From assembly GCA_903823025.1 (NCBI GenBank), contig CAIJRK010000027.1, positions 1 through 64,000 on the forward strand: 64,000 nt of DNA, in the 5' to 3' direction. This document shows, piece after piece, positions 45,483 to 55,278 of the stretch. Every line of letters begins with the position of its first letter. The first letter of the stretch is position 1. Made by a program: the position numbers and the translations under genes. The notes below the pieces were generated by a model that was given only the letters and a program-made list of their open reading frames with translations, was not told the origin of the DNA and did no database searches. Origin of the DNA: an uncultured beta proteobacterium (GTDB lineage Bacteria > Pseudomonadota > Gammaproteobacteria > Burkholderiales > Burkholderiaceae_C).

Positions 45483-47644
45483 TGCTTAACGATTATGTTT
45501 CCCACAAAAAAACAGGGTCCGTCGAAATGAACAAGTCAAAACTCACTATTGGTTCTGAAATCAAGTTTGAAGGCACGTCTTATGTTGTTGAGGGGTTTGC
45601 TGGCGCCGTAATCGTTTTACGATCCACAAATGGCGAAGTCATCCGGATAGGCTTGAGGCATCTGGTTACGTCCGATTCTTTCAAGCTCATCGGGCGAACT
45701 GAGACAGAGGTGCCGCCACCCATATTCATCGAAGGTGCATCCAAAGCTGACTTGAAGGCAGCGAATGAATTAGCCGGTCACCTGCTGGAAGCAACGACCG
45801 GATACAGATCTGGCACAGAAGCTGATGCATTACCTGGTGAGCCAAGAAAAGGATATGACCCTCTTGAATCACCCATGGCATCCAGAATGGAGCGCAAGGC
45901 AAAAGAACTCAATGTCAGCATTCGAACATTATGGAATCGTAAAAAGTCATACGAAATCAACGGTCTAAATGGTCTGATGGATGGTCGCAAGGCAAAGTTG
46001 GGCACTGCAAAACTTGACGAACGCATTCAAAATGCAATCCTTAAAGTTACTGGTGATCTTGAGGAGGAATCAAACACAACCAACAACTGCATACGGCGAA
46101 ATGTAGAACGGGAATTGAAGAAAAAGTATCCAGACGAAGACATACCGATGCCATCGGAGTCAACTTTTAACAGAAGGTTGAATGAGTTGACAAAGGGAAC
46201 AGGGCTAAAAGGCGCCGCAAAACAGCGTCGAAGTATTGCGCACCGACCCGATAAACCATACTCGCACTTTGTAGCAACAAGGCCAGGGGAGATGGTGCTC
46301 ATCGACTCCACCCCTTTAGACGTCTATGCAGTGGACCCCTACTCATTCCAGTGGATTTCCGTTGAATTGACGATTGCGGTTGATCTTTTTACCCGGTCCC
46401 TGGTAGCTTGGCGATTCACCCCCAAAGGTACAAAGGCCGTTGACGCCGCACTTCTTTTGTCGGACATGATCAGGCCTAAATTTAAAGGGTATGACTGGCC
46501 GGAAAGCTCAAAATTTGCGTATGTAGGTATTCCGGAAAGCATCGTTTTGGAAGTCGGCAATGACGCCCCAGGTTCACAACTTGCAGCAATTCCGTTTATC
46601 CACCCCGAGTCTGTGATCGTTGATCGTGGCCGAGTTTTTCTCTCTGAAGCCTTCTCTTCTGCGTGTCGCCACCTTGGAATCAATTTATTCATTGCAAGGC
46701 CATATACACCTACAGATAAATCTCATGTCGAGCGCCTCTTCAAGACAATTCGCGTGAATTTTCTTGTGAATTTGGATGGGTACAAAGGCCCCGACGTTTG
46801 GTCCCGTGGAAAGGACCCAGGCGAGCAAGCATTTTGGTTCCTTGATGAAATAGAAATGAAATTCACAGAATGGGTTGCGACCTATTGGCAACAAAAACAT
46901 CACCAAGGTCTGTCACTGCCAAATATTCCCCACCTGCACATCAGTCCCAATAATATGTTCGAGGAAGGCATTGCCAGGGCCGGATTTCTTTATGTTGTAC
47001 CCGACAAAAATCTGTACTACGAGCTCTTACCAACAGATTGGCGCACCATCCAGCACTACGGAATCGACCATGACAAATTGCGCTATGACGGTGACATATT
47101 GAATGACTTTCGTGATCAAAAGTCGCCATACCCTCAACAGAATGGTAAGTGGCCGATCCGTTACGACCCTCGGGATCGGTCGTTTATTGCCTTTTATGAC
47201 CACACATTAAACCAGTGGCACGAACTTGCTTGGGTTGGGATGGGGCCGAAGCATCGTCCTTTTAATGAAATGACTGTTAGCTATGCAAAGGCCCTTGTCA
47301 TCGAAAACGGTGGGAACATTAACAATAAAGAAGAGCTCACAGCAAGTCTCCACAAGCTACTCAATCGTATGGACGATCAACAGATGATGGGGCGCAAAGA
47401 ACGTCGACTTGCCGCAGTCAACATGATGAATACAACTGCAGCGGCCAGAGACAAGCCAATCAAGCCCAGCATTTACGCGCCCGATGAAGAAATGCAACTC
47501 ATAAAGTCGGATGGGGATCTTGATATTTGGAACCCAGTAACACCTGCAGTAGATGATAAGGGGACAAATGACGCAACGGTTTCGAAGCTACTCAGAACCA
47601 TTGCCGAGGCTCAAGATGAAGATGACGATGACATCTTCTATTGA
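45482..47644 (+). CDS. tnsB: Tn7-type DDE transposase TnsB
   Basis: An N-terminal DNA-binding part (about 1-250) with helix-turn-helix segments (KELNVSIRTLWNRKKSYEIN) precedes the rve core. Counting from ATG 45482, the triad is D275 (VLIDSTPLD), D381 (VIVDRGRVFL) and E417 (KSHVERLFKTI), giving a D,D(35)E spacing. A beta-barrel and C-terminal tail follow; the tail (DEDDDDIFY) is acidic. ATG 45482 was chosen for overlap with tnsA; TTG 45467 and ATG 45527 are alternatives. The 3' end overlaps the convergent tniQ by 7 bp. Confidence 0.9.
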   Translation: MLNDYVSHKKTGSVEMNKSKLTIGSEIKFEGTSYVVEGFAGAVIVLRSTNGEVIRIGLRHLVTSDSFKLIGRTETEVPPPIFIEGASKADLKAANELAGHLLEATTGYRSGTEADALPGEPRKGYDPLESPMASRMERKAKELNVSIRTLWNRKKSYEINGLNGLMDGRKAKLGTAKLDERIQNAILKVTGDLEEESNTTNNCIRRNVERELKKKYPDEDIPMPSESTFNRRLNELTKGTGLKGAAKQRRSIAHRPDKPYSHFVATRPGEMVLIDSTPLDVYAVDPYSFQWISVELTIAVDLFTRSLVAWRFTPKGTKAVDAALLLSDMIRPKFKGYDWPESSKFAYVGIPESIVLEVGNDAPGSQLAAIPFIHPESVIVDRGRVFLSEAFSSACRHLGINLFIARPYTPTDKSHVERLFKTIRVNFLVNLDGYKGPDVWSRGKDPGEQAFWFLDEIEMKFTEWVATYWQQKHHQGLSLPNIPHLHISPNNMFEEGIARAGFLYVVPDKNLYYELLPTDWRTIQHYGIDHDKLRYDGDILNDFRDQKSPYPQQNGKWPIRYDPRDRSFIAFYDHTLNQWHELAWVGMGPKHRPFNEMTVSYAKALVIENGGNINNKEELTASLHKLLNRMDDQQMMGRKERRLAAVNMMNTTAAARDKPIKPSIYAPDEEMQLIKSDGDLDIWNPVTPAVDDKGTNDATVSKLLRTIAEAQDEDDDDIFY

Positions 47645-49491
47645 CCATGATTGAATTCGGTCGACATCCGTTTTCCTTCACGCATCAACACGGGAGCCAA
47701 CGCTGGCAGCAGCGTTTTAACAAAGCTCCTGAAAACATCATGTTGATGCGTACCGTTGGTGTGTGCTGCCAAAGCTGGTGCAAGTGACCAATCACCAACT
47801 GTCATTTCTGCCCAAAGCCAAGTCGCAGCGTATTTGCTACGACTGCCGTTGTTCCCCTTAGAAACGCCGGAGTCGGCACAAATTTTTGTCCATTGGTCGT
47901 CGGTGAAGTCAGTAAAACCCCTGAAAGCATCGCGTCGTTTTGCGTAGTCAGGACGCATTTTCGCACCAGCGATGTCTTTGGTCCACTTGTAAAGTGCTTC
48001 TGCAAAGTGATCGTAATCCCCCTGCTGGTTCAGAAGCATGACACATCGATTTGCCATGCCGTTCATTGAGCTTGGGAGTTCCAACAACAGTGCCGAATCG
48101 CGCCATGTGTGCCCCAAAGACTTTACCGCAGCCAATGAACAAAATCGACGGGCAAATCGATCTTGAACATTGGGAAAGAAGCCTTTGAATTTTTCATCAA
48201 ACACCGTTTTAGGCATGCATTGAGGCACATGACGTGGCTCATATTGAGGGCTATCACCATCTGGTTTCTTTCCATCAACACGATTTTTCACATTTGATCT
48301 GAGGCCGGCGCGACGGTCAAATGTGCCCCTTACTGCGATCGCATCGGTCAAGGCAGAAAGTAACCGGTCACTGAGATCGAAATAATTTAACACCGCGTAT
48401 CGGTACTTAGAGCTGCGGTCGCAGGTCCGATCACCAAGTACACGTAGTGACTCCAGTAACGCACTCGGTTCGGTTTGCTGAATAATACGCAACGCAACCG
48501 TTGCCACCGCCGCCATCAATAACGCGTTTTTGGGCGCGCCAATGAACATGCGAGGCCTGGCACCGTTACGTCCAGCACCTCCCACTGACCGCTCTTCCTG
48601 CGCCCCATTTCGATGTGCAATGTGAAGTGCAATGGCCTCCTGGATGAAATCAGGAAAGCGGGGAAAGTCCTCCAATTCCGCACGATAAAGGACCAATGCA
48701 CAGACAGAACGCATCTCCCTGAAAAAGACAGATGATTCTCCGGTGTCAATGAGCTTTCGATCGGTTAAATAGCTGTCAATCACCTTCTGACTGTTCAATA
48801 GATCCTTCAATTCAGGGCCTTTGTGGGAATCCAGTCCCATCAGATTGCATCCGCACGAAGTGGATCCCTTTCCCCGACTTGCCAAGCCAGGCGGCAAAAC
48901 ATTTGTGCAAAAGCCTGGTTTGGGTACTTTTCCAATAAATGCGGGCGACAACGAGCCATCGCGATATCCGGTTGCTGGTCTCTGACCGCAATCAGGACAA
49001 TGGTCATGGAGAAGTGCTTGATGCTTAACGCACGCAAACGACCATGGCAATTTCCATGAAAGATTCCAGGCGCCTTCGGTTTCACGTAGACACTCGGGGC
49101 AAAAGTGTGACCCCGAAAAATATGCCCATTCACTCGTGGCTACCTTCCGTACAGAATCGTGAATTCCGAGTTTCACGCCATCCAGACTCAGACAAACACC
49201 TGCAAACTTGCTCAGCAAAAGCGATCGTGTCTGGCTTTCTGCGATGCCAGCCACGAATGAGAAGTCGCTTACTTGCTCGTCTGGCATCACGATGCCAAAG
49301 CCAGCCAACGGCTTTTGCCGTACATCAGTGACAAGCCCCAATCGCGATAACGTATGCCCTAGGGGAACATCATGTCGTGCAGATAGCCTGTGGACGTAAC
49401 TATGAAGTGACTCATGGTCAGAAACGGGCACACGGACTGGAAAAGTCCTTGGGATTCCGAAGTTCGGTTGAAGAGTTCGTTGCTGCGACAT
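47638..49491 (-). CDS. tniQ: TniQ/TnsD-family target selector
   Basis: The 617-residue protein opens with FPVRVPVSDHESLHSYVHRL and has the zinc-binding pattern CPECLRE...CVKHQALLHDHCPDC (about residues 130-167), the core of TniQ. The long C-terminal part (after about 300) would bind a specific chromosomal site, as TnsD does; short TniQ proteins lack it. It lies 2 bp after tnsC and convergent to tnsB. The element sits next to pilC, which is the natural candidate for its target. Confidence 0.85.
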   Translation of the reverse strand: MSQQRTLQPNFGIPRTFPVRVPVSDHESLHSYVHRLSARHDVPLGHTLSRLGLVTDVRQKPLAGFGIVMPDEQVSDFSFVAGIAESQTRSLLLSKFAGVCLSLDGVKLGIHDSVRKVATSEWAYFSGSHFCPECLRETEGAWNLSWKLPWSFACVKHQALLHDHCPDCGQRPATGYRDGSLSPAFIGKVPKPGFCTNVLPPGLASRGKGSTSCGCNLMGLDSHKGPELKDLLNSQKVIDSYLTDRKLIDTGESSVFFREMRSVCALVLYRAELEDFPRFPDFIQEAIALHIAHRNGAQEERSVGGAGRNGARPRMFIGAPKNALLMAAVATVALRIIQQTEPSALLESLRVLGDRTCDRSSKYRYAVLNYFDLSDRLLSALTDAIAVRGTFDRRAGLRSNVKNRVDGKKPDGDSPQYEPRHVPQCMPKTVFDEKFKGFFPNVQDRFARRFCSLAAVKSLGHTWRDSALLLELPSSMNGMANRCVMLLNQQGDYDHFAEALYKWTKDIAGAKMRPDYAKRRDAFRGFTDFTDDQWTKICADSGVSKGNNGSRSKYAATWLWAEMTVGDWSLAPALAAHTNGTHQHDVFRSFVKTLLPALAPVLMREGKRMSTEFNHGQ

Positions 49492-49493
49492 GC

Positions 49494-50612
49494 TTATTTC
49501 CTTGACGTTGTGGAGTTCTGATGAGCCTCAGAAGCGAACGCCAACTTGACCTTTTCAAGAATAGACCGCGTTAGTTGTTCCTTTCCGTCTTCAATGGCGA
49601 CGTTTGCACCTTCCCGGATGAGATTGCTGATGGCCCCCATAAAGCCGGCTGTACGGTCATGAATGAAATCAGACATCAGCACCAAGCTTCCCAACGGTTG
49701 ATTCATCAAAGCCAAACTTGCCTCGAAGGATGACAGTAAGGCTCTGAAATCCGAGGAATTCTTGGTGAACTGCGAGATAGGAAAAGTTTTGAACCGATGT
49801 TGAGTTTGTGACACAAACGCGTTTTCCTTGGAGTTGCCTTCTGCCAACAGCCCAGATCCTTCAACGTTGATGCCTGCATACACAAAGGTGGCACTGACAC
49901 AACTGGCAAGAAACTTTAGGTGGTTGTTAATCGTCTGAGCAGATCGATTCCGCATCTGGAGAAAGTGAATGTCATCAATGATGACCAGTGATGTCCCGCA
50001 CTGCTGCATCGCATCAATGATTCGGTCGTTCAACCAGGGAACGGTTGCGCTCGCTGGCACACTGATACCCATAAAGCTGGTGATTAGACGATTGAAGTCG
50101 CTGATCGTCAAAATGCCCGGCAATGTGGCGTACACAACTGGGATCGGTCGAGAAAAGTTACCCCCCTGAATCTTGGGCAAGATGTTTTTTCGCCACGAAA
50201 GCTCGTACTTTTTGCCAAGCTCCATGGCGATACTGGATTTACCGACCGTTCCCAAACCGTCCAACACGATCCCCATACGGGCACCCGGAGCGGCACTGTA
50301 ATTCATGGCCGCAAGCCGGATTGATTCGCTATGAATGCGTGAAAGTGCCGTCGTCTCCAAGAGCGGCATCTCTGAATGGAATTTTTTCCGCAGCTTCCCG
50401 AATTCCTTTTTTTCTTTGGCACTCATGGCCACGAACTCGTCGACAGATGGCATCACAGGCCGCACAGCATTTGGCTTGTGAACGAAGTATTGCCAGCCTT
50501 CAATTCGCACAATTGGAGGTGGTGGCAGCAGCCCCTCAACGTGAATTTCAATGTTTTGGAATGGGTCTTGGGAGTTAAATCCCTTTGTACCGGTCTTTTT
50601 TGTCGCGCTCAT
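49494..50612 (-). CDS. tnsC: AAA+ transposition regulator TnsC/TniB
   Basis: The 372-residue ATPase has Walker A LDGLGTVGKSS (about 125), Walker B SLVIIDDIHFL (about 210) and a sensor region. It links the target selector to TnsA/TnsB. ATG 50612 was chosen because AGGAC lies 5-9 bases upstream; the frame extends to 50657 without a ribosome-binding site. tnsC and tniQ form an operon opposite to tnsA-tnsB, an uncommon layout because Tn7 itself has all tns genes on one strand. Confidence 0.87.
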   Translation of the reverse strand: MSATKKTGTKGFNSQDPFQNIEIHVEGLLPPPPIVRIEGWQYFVHKPNAVRPVMPSVDEFVAMSAKEKKEFGKLRKKFHSEMPLLETTALSRIHSESIRLAAMNYSAAPGARMGIVLDGLGTVGKSSIAMELGKKYELSWRKNILPKIQGGNFSRPIPVVYATLPGILTISDFNRLITSFMGISVPASATVPWLNDRIIDAMQQCGTSLVIIDDIHFLQMRNRSAQTINNHLKFLASCVSATFVYAGINVEGSGLLAEGNSKENAFVSQTQHRFKTFPISQFTKNSSDFRALLSSFEASLALMNQPLGSLVLMSDFIHDRTAGFMGAISNLIREGANVAIEDGKEQLTRSILEKVKLAFASEAHQNSTTSRK

Positions 50613-50975
50613 GTTTGTCCTGATCTCGATGCCCCTCCAAATTGCAAATTCGCACACCAGCGGTCAGCTTGAGCATGTCAAGCCACCCGCAATAGGGCAA
50701 ATAAGGCAGTCAAGATGACTGCGAGGTCAAATGCCAGGCTTTCAAACACCTGGAGGGCCAAGACAAACCGTCTGGACCTGTTGAGATCGCCACAAACGGC
50801 GACAAGTAAATGTGATGCGAATGTACAGCAGGCCGAAAAATTCTCCTAACTTTTTAGCGATCGAGGAATGTTCCAAAACAGCGACATGTCGAACCCAAGT
50901 TGTACATACATCCTCAAGGTGATCATTTTGCTAGTCAGTGCAGCAAGCATCAGATGCTGTCGATTCAGGAAACAA
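50613..50975. other. Gap upstream of tnsC
   Basis: I see no convincing gene. It must contain the tnsC promoter (minus strand). No TTGCASTAA sites or transposon ends are present, which argues that the element continues through it. Confidence 0.5.
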
Positions 50976-51179
50976 TCAAGCGTAGTCATCCAGCAACCCG
51001 TCCAGATCAACCGGCTTATTTACGACAACACTTTTGTGCACCTGCTCTTTTGTGAACATGTAGAGCGCCGTAGCATCCATTTCGCCCGCGGCTACCTGGT
51101 CGATATCGCGCTGATGCTGTCTTTTCAACGCATCCAAAATCGCTTCGTTTTCGGATTCCTGTTTCGATTTCGTGGCCAT
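50976..51179 (-). CDS. Small acidic protein of unknown function
   Basis: The 67-residue product begins ATKSKQESENEAILDALKRQ, is helical, and ends in VDLDGLLDDYA. The ATG at 51179 follows GGCGAG. The frame runs further upstream to 51275, but that part reads unlike a natural N-terminus. Size and charge would fit an antitoxin or regulator. No family recognised. Confidence 0.5.
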   Translation of the reverse strand: MATKSKQESENEAILDALKRQHQRDIDQVAAGEMDATALYMFTKEQVHKSVVVNKPVDLDGLLDDYA

Positions 51180-51449
51180 CTCGCCATCGTAATTGTGTTC
51201 GGCCCAGCCGTGGTGACCAAACAGACATGGACATGCCACGGGATCGGAAAAGCTGAGTCCAGTCGGGCTGTGCAATGTCTCATTTCGCTGGCGTGAATGA
51301 CAGTGATACGTTTATTAGTAGTGTCAAATGAAAAAAATACGTTTTAGCGTACTTTACTGTTTTTTTATTAATCAATTCATGTAAACTGATTTCCACTATA
51401 AACAAGACGACACTCATTAATACGAGTTCGATCAAGGAATAAAAATGTT

Positions 51450-51842
51450 GTGAATAAAAATTTGACCCCTGATGCAGATACCCCATCGACCCCGCTTTTG
51501 AAAGAAGCTGCATTGCGTGAATTGATTGCGGCAGGGATGGTGAGCAATGTTTTAGCCAGAGGAATGACAGGTGGTTTCGTTCTCGAAGTAAGCATCGGCG
51601 GCGGGACCGCTTTGCTGGCGAGCAGCAAAGGAGATGTCCGGACGTTTGCGTCAATAGAGACGATGTCGGTGATGCTTAAGCGAATGGGTGTGACCACGTT
51701 TACGGTGGACACAACGAATTACGAAGCGGGTCGTGTACGTGCTGCGCAGCCAGAACGTTCGAAAGCGATGAAGGAAGGTCGGCTACCGAAAAAAGTAACC
51801 GATACAAACGAAATTGAGTCAGTCAACAAAGGGAAGAAATAA
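51450..51842 (+). CDS. ParC-like small protein leading the restriction operon
   Basis: The 130-residue protein has a helical start (LLKEAALRELIAAGMVSNVL) and a strand-rich middle (GGFVLEVSIGGGTALLASSK, VRTFASIETMSVMLKRMGVT). This pattern resembles ParC-type proteins of plasmid partition modules, a family also found ahead of type I restriction genes. GTG 51450 follows AAGGA; an ATG 6 bases earlier hits a stop at once. It ends 2 bp before the hsdM start, so it is co-translated. An AT-rich promoter-like stretch lies at about 51330-51440. Confidence 0.65.
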   Translation: MNKNLTPDADTPSTPLLKEAALRELIAAGMVSNVLARGMTGGFVLEVSIGGGTALLASSKGDVRTFASIETMSVMLKRMGVTTFTVDTTNYEAGRVRAAQPERSKAMKEGRLPKKVTDTNEIESVNKGKK

Positions 51843-51844
51843 GA

Positions 51845-53956
51845 ATGTCGAATGCAACGCAAGCGGAAAAGGTGTCGAAAACGAACCTGGCTGACCTCAT
51901 CTGGAAAAACGCAGAAGTGCTTACCGGTGCCTTCAAACCGAATGACTATCGCAAGGTGATCTTGCCCATGATGGTCATGCGTCGCCTGGACTGTTTGCTG
52001 GCATCCACCAAAGACGCAGCGCTGGCCATGGCTGAAGAGGTCAAGAAAAATGGCTTTCAGGCATCGATGTTTATGCCCGGGATCACCAAATACCCATTTT
52101 GGAACACATCACGGTTCAGTTTTGCCACTCTGATCGAGGATCCAGATAACCTGAAAGACAACCTCGCCGACATGATCGAAGGTTTCTCGCCCAATGTGGG
52201 CAGGGTCTTCGATAAGTTTGGGTTCATGGCCACGGTGGAAAAACTGCATGAAAAGAAGCGCTTGTATCTGGTGATGAAGAACTTCGCTCAGACACCAATG
52301 GACATGCAATCTGTCACTGCTCACGACATGGGCCGTGCGTTTGAAGAATTGCTGCGCAAGTTCAATGAAGGTTCGCCATCAGATGAGCAGTACACCCCGC
52401 GCGATGCCATTCACTTGATGGTCGACATTCTGTTTGATGGCGATGACGAAGCGCTGTCCATTCCAGGCGCCATCCGCACAATGTATGACCAGACCGCTGG
52501 CACAGGCGGCATGTTGTCTGAAGCTGAAGAAAAGGTTCGTCAACTCAATCCGAACGCCAAGTTGAAGCTGTTTGGGCAGGAACTGGAAGATGAAACCTAT
52601 GCGATTTGCATGGCTGACATGCTCATCCGCGACCAGGATCCGGCCAACATTGCTCATGGCGACACGCTTGGCGAAGACAAACACCACGACGAACGCTTTG
52701 ACTATCAACTTTCCAATCCACCATATGGTCGTGAATGGAAGCCGTCTGAAGACTCTGTGAAACGGGAGAATGCCAAGGGCGCTGCTGGCCGCTTTGGCCC
52801 TGGCTACCCGCGGATTTCTGACGGTCAAATGCTGTTCCAACTGAATGCGCTGGCCAAAATTCGCCCATTCATCAATGGTGAAGGCGGCGGCAAGATCGGC
52901 ATCGTTCACAACGGCAGTCCGCTTTTCACCGGTGATGCTGGCAGTGGTGAATCTGAAATTCGTCGACACATCCTTGAGCATGATTACTTGGATGCGATCG
53001 TTGCGTTGCCCACGGACATGTTCTACAACACAAACATCCAGACCTACCTTTGGTTCATGTCGAATCGCAAGCCTACTGAACGCAAAGGCAAGGTGATGCT
53101 GATCGATGCATCCAAAATGGGTGTACTCATGAAAAAGAACATGGGTAAGAAGCGCATCGAGCTGTCTGAAGATTGTCAGCTCCGCATTCTGCTGGCGTAT
53201 CACGACTATTCTGAGGTGAAATGGGCCGCAGATGATGGTGTCAGTGGCCGCAAACGCGCACTACAGGCGAAGATTTTCGGCAACGAACATTTCATGTATC
53301 GCAAGGTGACCATTGAACGTCCGCTGCGCCTTCGGTATGAAATTACCGAAGAGAAAAGCCTGGCCTGGGTCAAGTCTCTGGGCGAAAAGAAGGCGTCAAC
53401 TCCGATTGAAATGCAGGTTCTGCTGGCAGCAGTTGCCAAATCGATTGAGATCCACGGCGAGAAGTCTTATCTCAACACCAAGTCAGTTGTTGCTGATCTA
53501 AAGAAGGCCGACCAAGCTAACATTGAGCAGTTGAAAACTGATGGGGTTGTGGCCAAGCCTATGGCCTTCAAGGGTAAGGTCATGGACGCCTTGCGCAAAG
53601 GTTTTGGCGTTCGCGACAAAAAGGCTGACATCGTTAACGATGACAAAGGCAATGCCTTATCCGATAGCGATCTCCGCGATTCCGAATTCATTCCGTTCTC
53701 GGTCATCGGCAACGATGTAATTTCCGGAATCGAAAAATACTTCGACGCCGAAGTAAAACCACACTGGCCAGACGCCTGGATCAACATGGATACCAAGGAT
53801 GCCAAAGATGGCCAGGTTGGTGTTGTCGGCGCCGAAATTAACTTCAACCGCGAGTTCTACGTCTACGAAGCTCCTCGCAGTCGTGAGGCCATTAAGCACG
53901 ATATCGAAGCCATGGAGAAACGTTTCATGGACATGTTGAAGGGGGTGGCGGGATGA
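51845..53956 (+). CDS. hsdM: Type I restriction-modification methyltransferase subunit
   Basis: A 703-residue HsdM: N-terminal helical domain, then the SAM motif QTAGTGGMLSEAEEKV (about 219) and the N6-adenine motif LSNPPYGREWK (about 289). The C-terminal extension is long compared with the usual 500-550 aa. It methylates the recognition site with HsdS. Its stop overlaps the hsdS start (ATGA). Confidence 0.92.
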   Translation: MSNATQAEKVSKTNLADLIWKNAEVLTGAFKPNDYRKVILPMMVMRRLDCLLASTKDAALAMAEEVKKNGFQASMFMPGITKYPFWNTSRFSFATLIEDPDNLKDNLADMIEGFSPNVGRVFDKFGFMATVEKLHEKKRLYLVMKNFAQTPMDMQSVTAHDMGRAFEELLRKFNEGSPSDEQYTPRDAIHLMVDILFDGDDEALSIPGAIRTMYDQTAGTGGMLSEAEEKVRQLNPNAKLKLFGQELEDETYAICMADMLIRDQDPANIAHGDTLGEDKHHDERFDYQLSNPPYGREWKPSEDSVKRENAKGAAGRFGPGYPRISDGQMLFQLNALAKIRPFINGEGGGKIGIVHNGSPLFTGDAGSGESEIRRHILEHDYLDAIVALPTDMFYNTNIQTYLWFMSNRKPTERKGKVMLIDASKMGVLMKKNMGKKRIELSEDCQLRILLAYHDYSEVKWAADDGVSGRKRALQAKIFGNEHFMYRKVTIERPLRLRYEITEEKSLAWVKSLGEKKASTPIEMQVLLAAVAKSIEIHGEKSYLNTKSVVADLKKADQANIEQLKTDGVVAKPMAFKGKVMDALRKGFGVRDKKADIVNDDKGNALSDSDLRDSEFIPFSVIGNDVISGIEKYFDAEVKPHWPDAWINMDTKDAKDGQVGVVGAEINFNREFYVYEAPRSREAIKHDIEAMEKRFMDMLKGVAG

Positions 53957-55254
53957 GCGCTTACGACCACTATAAGCAAGTCAACGCGGGATGGATTACT
54001 AAAATTCCATTTCACTGGGAGGCTACACCTGTCAAATACGTCTGTACTTTCAACGACGAAGTCCTGTCCGAAACTTCCGATCCAGAAGCTTTGATCGACT
54101 ACGTCGAAATCTCTGACGTTGATGAGTCACGAGGGCTAAAAAGCTCCGAGTTGATGCAGTACAAAGAAGCGCCGTCACGCGCTCGAAGAATTGTTCGAGA
54201 CGGAGACGTGATCATTTCGACTGTTCGCACTTATCTCCGGGCCGTTGCACCAATTACGAGCCCTCCTGAAAATCTCATCGTTTCAACAGGCTTTGCTGTT
54301 ATCAGACCTGAACGCCTTACTTCGGGCTTCGCACGTTATGCATTGGTAGCAGAGGGATTTGTGGGATCTGTCATTGCGCGTTCGACTGGCGTGAGCTATC
54401 CCGCAATCAATGCTAGTGACCTTGTCCGCATTCCAGTTCCAGTTCCTCCAGTTGATGAGCAAATCGCCATCGCAGCCTACCTCGACGCCGAAACGAAGCG
54501 GATTGATGGTTTGATCAAAGAGAAGACAAAACTCCTGTCACTACTAGCTGAGTTGCGTTCTACGACGATCACCGATTCGGTAACCAAAGGGTTAAATCCT
54601 AAGGCGATCCTTAAGGACTCTGGTGACCCATGGTTAGGCAAAGTGCCCAAGCATTGGGATGTTGTTACTTTTCAAAGATGTGTTTATGTTGCCGAAGGTC
54701 AGGTCGATCCAAGAGAAGAACCTTATAAATCGATGCTCCTGATTGCTCCAAATCATATCGAATCAGGCACAGGACGCATCCTTTACACAGAGACTGCTGG
54801 TGAGCAATTTGCTGAAAGTGGCAAATATCTCTCCCATTCAGGAGATGTCATTTACAGCAAGATTCGTCCAGCGCTCAGGAAAGTCTGTATTGCTCCAGAA
54901 GATTGCATTTGTAGCGCCGATATGTACCCTCTCAGAGGAGCAGAGAAGCTTACTAACAATTTTTTGATGTGGTTCATGCTATCGGAGCCATTTTCGGCGT
55001 TGGCTGTTCTCGAATCTGAGCGCGTTGCCATGCCGAAAATTAATAGAGACTCTCTTAAAAAGGTATGGATCGCGCTTCCGCCAATTAATGAGCAACTTGC
55101 CATTCACGCCTATATTGAAGGAGAAACACATCAAATTGATGCTTTGATCTCACATGTCGAGGCAGAGTTGGAAGTTCTGAAGGAACTGCGCTCATCCACC
55201 ATCACCGATGCGGTATTGGGCCGCATCGACGTGCGCAAATCTCAGACCCATTAA
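53953..55254 (+). CDS. hsdS: Type I restriction-modification specificity subunit
   Basis: Two target-recognition halves are visible, each ending in a conserved helical spacer: IPVPVPPVDEQIAIAAYLDA (about residue 160) and IALPPINEQLAIHAYIEGET (about 373). The two-TRD plan is standard and would recognise a bipartite DNA site. 433 aa is normal. Base composition in the second half is more AT-rich than in hsdM, common in exchanged recognition domains. Confidence 0.92.
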   Translation: MSAYDHYKQVNAGWITKIPFHWEATPVKYVCTFNDEVLSETSDPEALIDYVEISDVDESRGLKSSELMQYKEAPSRARRIVRDGDVIISTVRTYLRAVAPITSPPENLIVSTGFAVIRPERLTSGFARYALVAEGFVGSVIARSTGVSYPAINASDLVRIPVPVPPVDEQIAIAAYLDAETKRIDGLIKEKTKLLSLLAELRSTTITDSVTKGLNPKAILKDSGDPWLGKVPKHWDVVTFQRCVYVAEGQVDPREEPYKSMLLIAPNHIESGTGRILYTETAGEQFAESGKYLSHSGDVIYSKIRPALRKVCIAPEDCICSADMYPLRGAEKLTNNFLMWFMLSEPFSALAVLESERVAMPKINRDSLKKVWIALPPINEQLAIHAYIEGETHQIDALISHVEAELEVLKELRSSTITDAVLGRIDVRKSQTH

Positions 55255-55278
55255 AAATAAGACAGGGAGAAAATAAAA

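Noticed and set aside
50613..51449. Right end of the Tn7-like element directly after tnsC
   Set aside because: No inverted TTGCASTAA sites and no return to pil genes; defence cargo follows instead.
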